Shown here piece by piece: positions 1 through 7,663 of a DNA stretch of 64,000 nucleotides. This DNA is from CBDAQR01 sp965199055. Its GTDB lineage: Bacteria; Pseudomonadota; Gammaproteobacteria; Pseudomonadales; Halieaceae. The DNA lies in NCBI GenBank assembly GCA_965199055.1, contig CBDAQR010000003.1, positions 1,736,001-1,800,000 on the forward strand, read 5' to 3'. The first letter of the stretch is position 1. Each line of letters opens with the position of its first letter. The translations under genes and the position numbers were made by a program. The notes under the pieces were generated by a model, which worked only from the letters and a program-made list of their open reading frames with translations, did not search any database and was not told where the DNA came from.

Positions 1-562
1 AATAACAATTCACCCGAATTCTGTGCGGTGCCAAATCGACTGCCAGCATTTTGCTGAGCTGCATAACAGCGCCCTTGCTAGCGCCATAAGCCTGACATTG
101 CGGATAGCCGGAGAGTGAACTGGTGGAGCCAGCGTTGATGATGGAAGCGTTGTCACTGTCCTTGAGATAGGGCAAGGCCGCTTTGGCGCACAACCATACA
201 CCGGTGAGATTAACATTGATGACTTTCTGAAAAGTCTCCAGGCTCATGCTGTCGAGGCCTAGATCTTCGGTCAGCATGCTCTCATGAATACCTGCATTAT
301 TGTGTAGCACATCAACACCGCCAAAGGCTGATGCGGCAGCAGCCATCAATGCGTCGACCTGTTCCGGATCCGTAACATCGCAGTGTTGGTAAATGGCCTT
401 GCCGCCGTCTTTGGCGATGTCCGCAACCAGTGCTTCGCCGGCCTCATCGTTCATGTCGGATACCACGACATGGGCACCTCTGCTAGCCGCCAAACGTGCC
501 GTTCCCGCACCAATTCCAACGGCCGAGCCCGTAATCACGAACCGCATTCCCTCAATGCCCAT
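1..562 (-). CDS. Short-chain dehydrogenase/reductase, 3' end beyond window
   Basis: Classical SDR, an NAD(P)-dependent oxidoreductase of alcohols or ketones in the cytoplasm. I translated the minus strand by hand because no stop codon lies inside the window. It shows the cofactor motif TGSAVGIG (residues 11-18), NNAG (88-91) and the catalytic YGASK (Y159, K163), followed by the usual IRVN segment at the window edge. About 60-70 C-terminal residues are missing to the left. ATG at 562 has AAGGGG a few bases upstream; ATG at 547 is an alternative. It is divergent from the TetR gene at 675. The substrate cannot be read from the sequence. Confidence 0.9.
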   Translation of the reverse strand, partial: MGIEGMRFVITGSAVGIGAGTARLAASRGAHVVVSDMNDEAGEALVADIAKDGGKAIYQHCDVTDPEQVDALMAAAASAFGGVDVLHNNAGIHESMLTEDLGLDSMSLETFQKVINVNLTGVWLCAKAALPYLKDSDNASIINAGSTSSLSGYPQCQAYGASKGAVMQLSKMLAVDLAPHRIRVNCY

Positions 563-604
563 GCACTACCCCTTGCGAAATTGTGATTGGATACTAGGTT
601 GTTT

Positions 605-619
605 TTGAATATTATTCAA
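605..619. promoter_or_regulatory. Palindrome in the SDR/TetR divergent region
   Basis: TTGAAT-ATT-ATTCAA, a perfect inverted repeat with 6-base arms, lies in the 112-base gap between the divergent SDR (start 562) and TetR (start 675) genes. TetR proteins usually bind such a palindrome between themselves and their target, so it is a candidate operator. Binding itself is inferred. Confidence 0.4.
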
Positions 620-674
620 GAAACTACTTGCAGCTCTTGGTGCAGCGAATTCAGCTGACAAGACTCAGGGCACA

Positions 675-1310
675 ATGCTAAGGTTGCGCGCCATGCCAAA
701 GACCCAAGCCAAATCCGCTCCCCCAGGCAACAGTCGCAGAGATTCCCGCGGCGATGCTCGCCGGCGCAAAATTTTCAAATCCCTGCACGACTGCATCATC
801 AGCAAGGGCTACACCAAGACCACTTTGGCCGATGTCGCCGAAGGCGCCGACATGTCCGCCAGCCATTTGCTGTATTACTTCAAGGGCAAAGAGGCAATCC
901 TGGAACAGTACTTCGAAACGGTGTCAGTGCGATTTCTGGAAAGGATCAAGGAGTTCAGCGAAGAGCCCGCCGCCACGCAGATCGACCTGCTTGCCGACTT
1001 CTGGTTTCGCGGCGAGACCAGCACCAAGCTGGAGATCGGTTTCATGCTGGAGTGTTTCGGAGCCGCGGTGCACGATGAAGTACTCAAGGTCACCAAGGCC
1101 GAGTTCGATCTCAGTTGTAAGGGCTATCTGGCACGCATCTTTGACGATGCGCCGGCCTTGTTCATTGATGGCTCCAAGGATGCCGCAGAGATTGCTTACT
1201 CACTGATGATCGGCTTGCGCTCAGCGGTCTACTTCGATGATGACATCGACCTCGAGGAAGCGCACATGTTGTTCACCAATACTTTAAGAACCATGTGCGG
1301 CATTCGCTAG
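675..1310 (+). CDS. TetR/AcrR family transcriptional regulator
   Basis: One-component DNA-binding repressor of 211 residues. A basic N-terminal tail leads into a TetR helix-turn-helix at about residues 31-75 (TTLADVAEGADMSASHLLYYF). The rest is a ligand-binding and dimerisation domain that diverges too much to name a ligand. ATG at 693 (residue 7) is an equally possible start. It is divergent from the partial SDR, with a palindrome at 605-619 between them, so control of that SDR is the simplest reading. It converges with the oxidoreductase ending at 1315, leaving only a 4-base gap. Confidence 0.88.
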   Translation: MLRLRAMPKTQAKSAPPGNSRRDSRGDARRRKIFKSLHDCIISKGYTKTTLADVAEGADMSASHLLYYFKGKEAILEQYFETVSVRFLERIKEFSEEPAATQIDLLADFWFRGETSTKLEIGFMLECFGAAVHDEVLKVTKAEFDLSCKGYLARIFDDAPALFIDGSKDAAEIAYSLMIGLRSAVYFDDDIDLEEAHMLFTNTLRTMCGIR

Positions 1311-1314
1311 TCCT

Positions 1315-2313
1315 CTAGCGTAGACGAGGCAGCACCTTCTCCGCGATGTAACGCATTCGAGCTGATCCGGACTCTACCGACTCACCCGGAAACTGTGCCC
1401 AGAAGTGAATATCTGCAATCATCGGATACGCATCGAGTAACTTGCTCAGCTCTGAGACCGCCATGTCGGCATCCCATAACTCATACAAGCCGTTTTCAAT
1501 TGCGGTCGGCGCATCCTCAAACAACGGGGTCTGATCGGGCGGCCCGAAGGCGCCCCACTTGATGTATTCATTGATCTGATAAAGCACATGATCGCCGATG
1601 CGTGCGGCCTCCGCCTCGGGATCCTCGGCGATAATTGCCCAACAGCCCAGAACTGCCTTTGCATCCGCCGCGCTCTTCCCCTGCTGCTCCAGGGCCTCAG
1701 CATAAACATCCAGGCCAATGCCACCGGTGCAAAGGAAACCATCGGCCACTCTGGCGGCCCGCTGAATCGCGGGCTCAACCATACCGCCCAACAGTATGTC
1801 CGGCTTGTGCACGGGCGCAGGTGTTACCGGTAAATCGCCGACAGTGAAGCGTTTACCCTCAAAATTGATGTTTTCTCCCGACCAAGCACGACGCACAATT
1901 TCAATACCCTCCTCAACCAAAGAGGGGCGATGTGAGAGCTTTCGCTGAAACTGATCGAACTCGACCTGGCGATAACCAATCCCGACACCCAGATCGAAAC
2001 GACCACCCGTCACCAGCGACAGTGTGGCTGCATCTTCTGCAATACGCACAGGGTCGTGCAGTGGCAGCAACATCAGGTTGGTGCCAATGCGCATACGCGT
2101 CGTCCGCGCGCCAATCGAACCCGCGAGCACGAGCGGTGATGGTGTGTATCCGTCCTCACAAAAATGATGCTCGGTGAGCCAAACGGAATCGAAGCCCATC
2201 GCCTCTGCAGCCGCTATCTGATCCAGACGGCTGGCATAGAAACTCTCGAAATTCTCACGCCAGGGCTGCGGATTGCGAAAGTCGTACCACAGACCGTAAT
2301 TCACTGTACGCAT
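1315..2313 (-). CDS. LLM-class flavin-dependent oxidoreductase
   Basis: Luciferase-like monooxygenase superfamily TIM-barrel protein, FMN-dependent in most homologues, about 332 residues. Typical features are WLTEHHF near residue 48, GTNLMLLPLHDPVRIAEDAATL around 78-97 and GRFDLGVGIGYR near 106. The frame can open at TTG 2319, but ATG 2313 is preferred because GGGGAGG lies 7 bases upstream. It is the last gene of the minus-strand SDR-ligase-TetR-hydrolase-LLM operon and starts 2 bases after the hydrolase stop. In this context it probably oxygenates or reduces an intermediate of the degraded compound; the substrate is unknown. Confidence 0.85.
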   Translation of the reverse strand: MRTVNYGLWYDFRNPQPWRENFESFYASRLDQIAAAEAMGFDSVWLTEHHFCEDGYTPSPLVLAGSIGARTTRMRIGTNLMLLPLHDPVRIAEDAATLSLVTGGRFDLGVGIGYRQVEFDQFQRKLSHRPSLVEEGIEIVRRAWSGENINFEGKRFTVGDLPVTPAPVHKPDILLGGMVEPAIQRAARVADGFLCTGGIGLDVYAEALEQQGKSAADAKAVLGCWAIIAEDPEAEAARIGDHVLYQINEYIKWGAFGPPDQTPLFEDAPTAIENGLYELWDADMAVSELSKLLDAYPMIADIHFWAQFPGESVESGSARMRYIAEKVLPRLR

Positions 2314-2315
2314 AC

Positions 2316-3134
2316 TCAAGCCTCCCCACCGCCAATGCTAGCCAGGAAAGCCAACAGGTCTGCCAGGTAGCGATCGCGTTCTTCGATAAAGGGCGCGTGG
2401 CCCACGCCATCGTATTCCACTAACGTTGCATTGCCATAGTTGTCACCCAGCCAGCGACCAATATCCGGTGCGACAAAACCGTCCTCGCTACCGACAAAGC
2501 TCAGGACGGGTATTTCCATCGCTGCGAGGATATCGCGCTGATCAAGAGATGCCAGCTCGCCCAAAGTAACCGATGTACAAGGGGATGCTTCGAGAAAGAT
2601 ACGCCAAAACCAGTCTTCGATATTCTCACCAACGGGCTTTGCACATACCACTTTGGATAAGCCGTGTAGGAAATTTACCCGGTCGGCACCGAGTGCGGCC
2701 AGTGTGCCCTGCATGTCCTCATCGGTGCCGCCGAGTGCCAGATCGGGCTTCTGCGTATAGATTGGTGAGGCACCTCCCGTCAGCACCAGGCCGGCGCATT
2801 TCGCACCGAGCCTGTGCGCGGCCTCAACGACCACCGCCCCGCCGAGAGACCAGCCATTCAGCACAACGCTATTCAACTCTAACTCTGCGACCAGTTCCAC
2901 GATATCGCCGGCGATAGCACCAATACTCAGGTCGACAAAATCGCGATCGGAGCGGCCGCAGCCGCGGTGATCTATGGCAATCACGCGGTGACCGGCCTTG
3001 AGCACATCTGGCAGGATTGGATCCCAAACGCGGCCGCTCATGCCCCAACCATGAACCAGCACCAGGGCATTCGATCCGTTACCGTAACTCTCGTAATAAA
3101 CCTGACCGCCGTCACTCGTGTTCAGAGTTGCCAT
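2316..3134 (-). CDS. Alpha/beta hydrolase
   Basis: Cytoplasmic alpha/beta-fold hydrolase of 272 residues. It has the oxyanion HGWG motif near 28-31, the nucleophile elbow GWSLGG (Ser96), an acidic residue near 219 (GSEDGF) and the catalytic His near 246 (GVGHAPF). The fold also resembles BioH and enol-lactone or ester hydrolases. It sits one base after the TetR gene and 2 bases before the LLM gene. With a Baeyer-Villiger monooxygenase nearby (7664), hydrolysis of the resulting lactone or ester is a reasonable inferred role. Confidence 0.85.
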   Translation of the reverse strand: MATLNTSDGGQVYYESYGNGSNALVLVHGWGMSGRVWDPILPDVLKAGHRVIAIDHRGCGRSDRDFVDLSIGAIAGDIVELVAELELNSVVLNGWSLGGAVVVEAAHRLGAKCAGLVLTGGASPIYTQKPDLALGGTDEDMQGTLAALGADRVNFLHGLSKVVCAKPVGENIEDWFWRIFLEASPCTSVTLGELASLDQRDILAAMEIPVLSFVGSEDGFVAPDIGRWLGDNYGNATLVEYDGVGHAPFIEERDRYLADLLAFLASIGGGEA

Positions 3135-3135
3135 G

Positions 3136-3798
3136 TTACTTGCCCTTCTTATTCAGTAGTTTTTCCATATTGGCTTCGTAGTCGCTAAACAGCGCATCAA
3201 GATCCAACGCATCCGCTGCCACCAGCCATTGATAGACTGTGCCGAAGATAAACGAACAGTACTGTACTGCGAATTGCTCGGCGTTGACGCCGGGATCAAT
3301 CTCACCAGACTCGATGCCACCTTGAATCCAGCGTGTCGCGTCGCTGCGATACACCTTATGATGATCCGCCAGCCGGTTGCGAATTTCCGACTCGTGCCCC
3401 AGTGATTCGTACCAGAGGATATACATGGCGCGCATGTAGTCCGATTCCAGCTTGAGAAAGTCGCGTAGCGCATCTGCTGCAGCCATTATCGCTGCCGTAC
3501 CGGTTTTATCTCCGGTATAGCTCATAAGGTGCTCCTTCCAGCGCCCATCGAAGCTCGCGAACAGCTCCAGCATCAGTCCATCTTTGGAACCGAAGCGATA
3601 GTTGGCCAGGCCGCGGCTATACCCCGCGCGCTCGCCGATCTCTTTCAACGTGGTCTTCTGCGTGCCTCGTTCGATGATGAGACTAATCGCCGCGTCGAAC
3701 ATTCGTTGGTCGGAAAGTGCAGTGCGCTCCGCCTGAGTCCTGCGCGTGCTCTTGCTGTTTGTCGCTGGCTGTCCGCTTGCCATAGTCGCTGCCTCCAA
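3136..3798 (-). CDS. TetR family regulator within the catabolic operon
   Basis: TetR-type regulator of 220 residues. After a basic tail, the HTH lies at about residues 35-80 (TTLKEIGERAGYSRGLANYRF). The C-terminal half has the TetR_C shape with several aromatic residues. It lies inside the minus-strand operon, 13 bases downstream of the acyl-CoA ligase, and so probably autoregulates the SDR-ligase-TetR-hydrolase-LLM transcript and perhaps the divergent dehydrogenase/BVMO pair. A candidate operator lies at 6239-6259. The start could also be the second Met (residue 6). Confidence 0.87.
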   Translation of the reverse strand: MEAATMASGQPATNSKSTRRTQAERTALSDQRMFDAAISLIIERGTQKTTLKEIGERAGYSRGLANYRFGSKDGLMLELFASFDGRWKEHLMSYTGDKTGTAAIMAAADALRDFLKLESDYMRAMYILWYESLGHESEIRNRLADHHKVYRSDATRWIQGGIESGEIDPGVNAEQFAVQYCSFIFGTVYQWLVAADALDLDALFSDYEANMEKLLNKKGK

Positions 3799-3811
3799 TT
3801 TTGCCAGTGCG

Positions 3812-5431
3812 CTACTTCACGTAGCTAACGTCGAAGTCGTCAGCCGCCAGAGACGCGCGCAATGCTTTCTTGTCGATTTTACCCACGCTGGTCTTGGGTA
3901 TTTCTTCTACGAAGGCCCAATACTCGGGCAACCAGAATCGAGCCACGCGCGGCACCAGGTGTTCTCGCAGCACCTCAGGCGAAATTGCATCGCTCTCGGC
4001 CACTACAATCACCAGCGGTCGCTCCTGCCAGCGCTCATCATCGATGGCTATTACCGCTACCTCGGTAACATCGTCATGCGCCAGAATTTCGTTTTCAAGG
4101 TCGACCGAGGATATCCACTCACCGCCGGATTTAATCACGTCTTTGGTGCGGTCGGTGAGTTGCACATAGTGCTTTTCGTCGATGTGCCCAACATCGCCCG
4201 TACGCAGCCATCCATCAGCAGTAAAGGAATCGGTTCCAACGCCCTCATGATAAGCCCCGGTTATCCAGGGTCCACGCAACTGCAGCTCACCCACAGACTC
4301 GCCATCGTGCGGCAGCGCTTCGCCCGCCTCGTCGACCACACGAACCTTTACGCCAGGCACAGGCCTGCCACTCTTGGCGCGCCAGGGTGTCTCGCCCACA
4401 TCGCCAGGATCACGTGGCGGATGGGACAGCGCACACAAGGGACTTGTCTCGGTCATACCCCAGCCCTGTAGCACGGGCACACCCCATTGTTCACGCGCGC
4501 TATCGATCATTACCGGTGGCACAGCAGAGCCGCCACACACCAACATGCGAAACGAACTCATATCCAGGCTGCCCTCTTTAGAGGCGCGCAGCAGATCACC
4601 GAGTATCGTGGGCACCATGGCGGTGAAGGTGGGTCGTTCCTGGCGAATCATTCGTTCGATGCCGTCAAACTGCAGGTGTGGACCGGGAAGGATAAAGTCG
4701 CTGCCGCTCATCCAGCCACTGTAGGGCAAGCCCCAGGCATTGGCATGAAACATCGACGGCAGTAAAAGAATGCGGTCGCGCTCGTTGATACCGAAGGTAT
4801 CCGTCGCTCGGGACGCCAACGAGTGCATGAAGGTAGTGCGATGACTGTAGACCACGCCCTTCGGGTTACCCGTAGTACCGCTCGTATAGCAAACCGCAGC
4901 TGCGCTGGTTTCGTCCAGCTCAGGCCAATCGTACTGCGCCGGCTGTTGCGCCAGCAGTTCACTGTAGTCGTGCGTGGCAAATTCACATTCGATATCGCCA
5001 TCGACGATCAGTAGCTGCTCCACCGTCTCCAGCAGCGGTATAACCGGCTCGAATATTTCCACCAAACTGCCATCAAGAATGACCACCCGATCCTGGGCGT
5101 GGTTGATGACATAGGCGATTTGCTCGGGTGAGAGGCGAATATTCACGGTATGCATCACCGCGCCCATCGATGGAATCGCCAGATAAGCCTCCATATGGGC
5201 GAGGTTATTCCAACTAAAGGTAGCGACCCGGTCACCGGCAGCGACACCGATACTATTGAGCGCAGCGGCCAGACGCGCGGCATTGTCCGCAAGTTCCTGA
5301 TAGCCGGTCCAGCTGACCGTATCGCCATCAAAAGTACCCACGCGGCTCTGCGGAAATACATCGGCACCATGGTCCATGATCATTCTGACAGTCATGGGAC
5401 TGTGCATCATGGTCGCATTCATCGTACTCAT
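3812..5431 (-). CDS. AMP-dependent acyl-CoA synthetase (long/medium-chain type)
   Basis: ANL-superfamily fatty-acyl-CoA ligase: carboxylate + ATP + CoA gives acyl-CoA, AMP and PPi. The P-loop YTSGTTGNPKG lies near residue 180, the GWGMTET motif near 330, the hinge LRTGDVG and DRTKDVIKSGGEWIS near 430, and the catalytic Lys in KTSVGKIDKKALR near the C terminus. The chosen ATG 5431 has GGAG 9 bases upstream; the frame stays open to 5467. At about 539 residues it is full length. The order SDR-ligase-TetR-hydrolase-LLM suggests activation of a carboxylic acid produced by the cluster. Confidence 0.9.
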   Translation of the reverse strand: MSTMNATMMHSPMTVRMIMDHGADVFPQSRVGTFDGDTVSWTGYQELADNAARLAAALNSIGVAAGDRVATFSWNNLAHMEAYLAIPSMGAVMHTVNIRLSPEQIAYVINHAQDRVVILDGSLVEIFEPVIPLLETVEQLLIVDGDIECEFATHDYSELLAQQPAQYDWPELDETSAAAVCYTSGTTGNPKGVVYSHRTTFMHSLASRATDTFGINERDRILLLPSMFHANAWGLPYSGWMSGSDFILPGPHLQFDGIERMIRQERPTFTAMVPTILGDLLRASKEGSLDMSSFRMLVCGGSAVPPVMIDSAREQWGVPVLQGWGMTETSPLCALSHPPRDPGDVGETPWRAKSGRPVPGVKVRVVDEAGEALPHDGESVGELQLRGPWITGAYHEGVGTDSFTADGWLRTGDVGHIDEKHYVQLTDRTKDVIKSGGEWISSVDLENEILAHDDVTEVAVIAIDDERWQERPLVIVVAESDAISPEVLREHLVPRVARFWLPEYWAFVEEIPKTSVGKIDKKALRASLAADDFDVSYVK

Positions 5432-5483
5432 ACGCTCATTCTCCGTGCCGAAGCCCACATTGCACACAGCACAACACGCCGGC

Positions 5484-6215
5484 TCAACTCGCTACCCCAA
5501 AGCTGCTCATAAGACCGCCATCTACGGGCACAAACGCGCCGGTCATATAGCTCGACTGACTGACCATCCAGATGGCGTCTGCAATCTCGTCAGCCTCACC
5601 GAATCGCGCCATCGGGATAATGTTTCGCATGGATTCCAATGCCTTTTCAGACAGCGCACCCGTCATTTCGGTTAATACAAGCCCGGGAATTACCAGGTTG
5701 ACGCGAATGCCTCGCGGCGCGTACTCGATTGAGAGCGCACGAGTCAGCCCAGCGATTCCCGCTTTGGACGCAGCGTATGCAGCGTCACCGGGGAAACCTC
5801 TAAAACCCACGACAGCGCCAACATTGATGACTGCAGCCCCTTCGGAGAGCAAAGGATCGGCGGCTTTGATTACGTTCATGGCACCGCTCAAGTTAGTATC
5901 AAGAACGGCTTGCCAGTCGTCATGCTCAAGGCGTTTTAAGCGACCGCCGCGGTGCAAGCCAGCATTATTGACGACGACGTCGACCTTTCCCCAGTGGTCC
6001 TGGACCGCTTGCAAGGCACCAGCAACGGCGTCGCGATCAGCCACATCCGCCCGTACGGCCATGCAGCCAGCACCCATTTCTTCAGCGAGCTCTTCTACCA
6101 CCTCCCCCCGTGCCATCATGGCGACACGATCCCCTTCAGCGAGAACACGCCGCACGGCTGCCAGTCCAATACCGCGCGAGGCGCCGGTAATGAGCCATAC
6201 TCTGGATGAGGACAT
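5484..6215 (-). CDS. SDR family oxidoreductase
   Basis: Classical SDR of 243 residues with TGASRGIG near residue 10, NNAG near 87, catalytic YAASK near 150 and a C-terminal PVDGG. The frame is open further upstream to 6311, but ATG 6215 has GGAG 5 bases before it and matches the normal family N terminus. It is the first gene of the minus-strand operon, so its promoter lies in the 121-base divergent gap before the acyl-CoA dehydrogenase. Likely role: NAD(P)-linked oxidation of an alcohol or 3-hydroxyacyl intermediate (inferred from context). Confidence 0.88.
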   Translation of the reverse strand: MSSSRVWLITGASRGIGLAAVRRVLAEGDRVAMMARGEVVEELAEEMGAGCMAVRADVADRDAVAGALQAVQDHWGKVDVVVNNAGLHRGGRLKRLEHDDWQAVLDTNLSGAMNVIKAADPLLSEGAAVINVGAVVGFRGFPGDAAYAASKAGIAGLTRALSIEYAPRGIRVNLVIPGLVLTEMTGALSEKALESMRNIIPMARFGEADEIADAIWMVSQSSYMTGAFVPVDGGLMSSFGVAS

Positions 6216-6238
6216 AAGGTCTCCACTGGGAAGAAATG

Positions 6239-6286
6239 TTGCTTGTTTGTGTCTAGCAAGTTTATACTCGCCATTCCGCAAGTCAA
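6239..6286 (-). promoter_or_regulatory. Candidate promoter and TetR operator of the SDR operon
   Basis: On the minus strand, TTGACT (6286-6281) and TAAACT (6264-6259) are separated by 16 bases, a plausible sigma-70 promoter for the SDR-ligase-TetR-hydrolase-LLM operon. Immediately downstream lies an inverted repeat, TTGCT (6239-6243) and AGCAA (6255-6259), spaced 11 bases and overlapping the end of the -10. A repressor bound there would block initiation. The TetR encoded at 3136-3798 is the obvious candidate; this is inference. Confidence 0.4.
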
Positions 6287-6336
6287 GGTGAGCCGCGTAG
6301 GAATCACCCAATTGACCACAATATTGAGGATCTGAC

Positions 6337-7638
6337 GTGAGCTGGAATTTCGAAACCGACCCTGAATTTCAGGCAGAACTCGACTGGATCGAGACTTTTA
6401 CCCGCGAAGAGATCGAGCCGCTAGATCTCGTGTTTCGTGGCCCCGGTGATCCCTGGGACCCGAACTCGCCCGCCGCACGTGCCATGGCGCCACTCAGAGA
6501 GATCGTCAAAGAAAAAAGGCTATGGGCCTGTCACATCGGACCGGAACTCGGTGGTGAAGGATATGGTCAGGTGAAGCTGGGGCTGATGAATGAAATTCTT
6601 GGCCGCAGCCGCTTTGGACCGAGCGTCTTCGGCTGCCAGGCTCCCGATTCGGGCAATGCTGAAATCCTCGCCCACTTCGGCACACCCGAGCAGAAGGAGA
6701 AGTACCTGCAGCCGCTGCTAGACGGCAAAATTGCCTCCTGCTATTCCATGACTGAACCGCAAGCCGGCGCCGATCCAGCAGAATTTACCTGCGTAGCAAC
6801 CCGCGACGGCGACGAATACGTCATCAATGGTGAAAAGTGGTTTGCCTCACACGCGCGCTTCTCAGAGTTCCTACTGGTGATGGTCGTCACCAATCCCGAC
6901 GTACCCATTCACTCCGGCGCTTCCATCATCCTGGTCGAGAAGGACACACCAGGAATGGAGATCATGCGCAATTCTGCCGTGGGCCCCTATGTAGAACAGG
7001 GTGATGGCGTGCACGGCTACATTCGTTTCACCGACTGCCGGGTGCCAGCCGAAAATCTGCTCGGAGAGGAAGGCGGCGGTTTTCTGGTTGCACAAACACG
7101 CCTGGGCGGCGGTCGCGTACATCACGCCATGCGCAGTGTCGCCGTGCTGAAGAAAGCCATGGACATGATGTGTGAAAGGGTCCTGAGCCGCACCACCAAG
7201 GGCGAACTGCTCGCCAACAAGCAGCTCACCCAGGAAAAGATTGCCGATACCTATACGCAGATTCTGCAGTACCGTTTGCACGTGCTCTACACGGCTTGGC
7301 TGATCGACAAGTACAAGGAATACAACCGAGAGGTGCGCAAGGAGATCGCTGCAATTAAAGCTGCTACCCCCAAAGTACTGCAGGAAGTGATTTACCGGGC
7401 CATGCATCTGCATGGGAGCCTGGGCATGTCCGATGAAGTACCACTGATGAACATGTGGGCCAACATTCCCGAACTGGGCGTGGTTGACGGCCCCTCAGAA
7501 GTCCACAAGGTCACTGTCGCCCGCACGGTGCTCAGGGATTACGAGCCTTCGCCGGACTTGTTCCCCACCTACCATACGCCGACTCAACGAGCGAAGGCGA
7601 TGGCCAAGTATGGTCATTTCCTCGATAGCGACGCCTGA
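6337..7638 (+). CDS. Acyl-CoA dehydrogenase (ACAD10/11-like)
   Basis: FAD-dependent acyl-CoA dehydrogenase of 433 residues that forms the 2,3-double bond of an acyl-CoA. Seen in the sequence: the helical N-terminal domain, YSMTEPQAGADP near residue 138, NGEKWFASHA near 167, and a C-terminal domain ending in a GPSEVHKVTVAR segment. The initiator is GTG with GAGGA 6 bases upstream. It is divergent from the SDR operon and 25 bases upstream of the BVMO gene, so the two are probably cotranscribed. It likely carries out the first beta-oxidation step on the acyl-CoA made by the neighbouring ligase. Confidence 0.92.
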   Translation: MSWNFETDPEFQAELDWIETFTREEIEPLDLVFRGPGDPWDPNSPAARAMAPLREIVKEKRLWACHIGPELGGEGYGQVKLGLMNEILGRSRFGPSVFGCQAPDSGNAEILAHFGTPEQKEKYLQPLLDGKIASCYSMTEPQAGADPAEFTCVATRDGDEYVINGEKWFASHARFSEFLLVMVVTNPDVPIHSGASIILVEKDTPGMEIMRNSAVGPYVEQGDGVHGYIRFTDCRVPAENLLGEEGGGFLVAQTRLGGGRVHHAMRSVAVLKKAMDMMCERVLSRTTKGELLANKQLTQEKIADTYTQILQYRLHVLYTAWLIDKYKEYNREVRKEIAAIKAATPKVLQEVIYRAMHLHGSLGMSDEVPLMNMWANIPELGVVDGPSEVHKVTVARTVLRDYEPSPDLFPTYHTPTQRAKAMAKYGHFLDSDA

Positions 7639-7663
7639 ATAACGATAAGACCGGAGAGCGACA

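Noticed and set aside
6871..7413. 180-residue open frame antisense to the acyl-CoA dehydrogenase
   Set aside because: It lies wholly inside a clearly conserved gene on the other strand; its residue composition is that of an antisense shadow and it has no recognisable domain.
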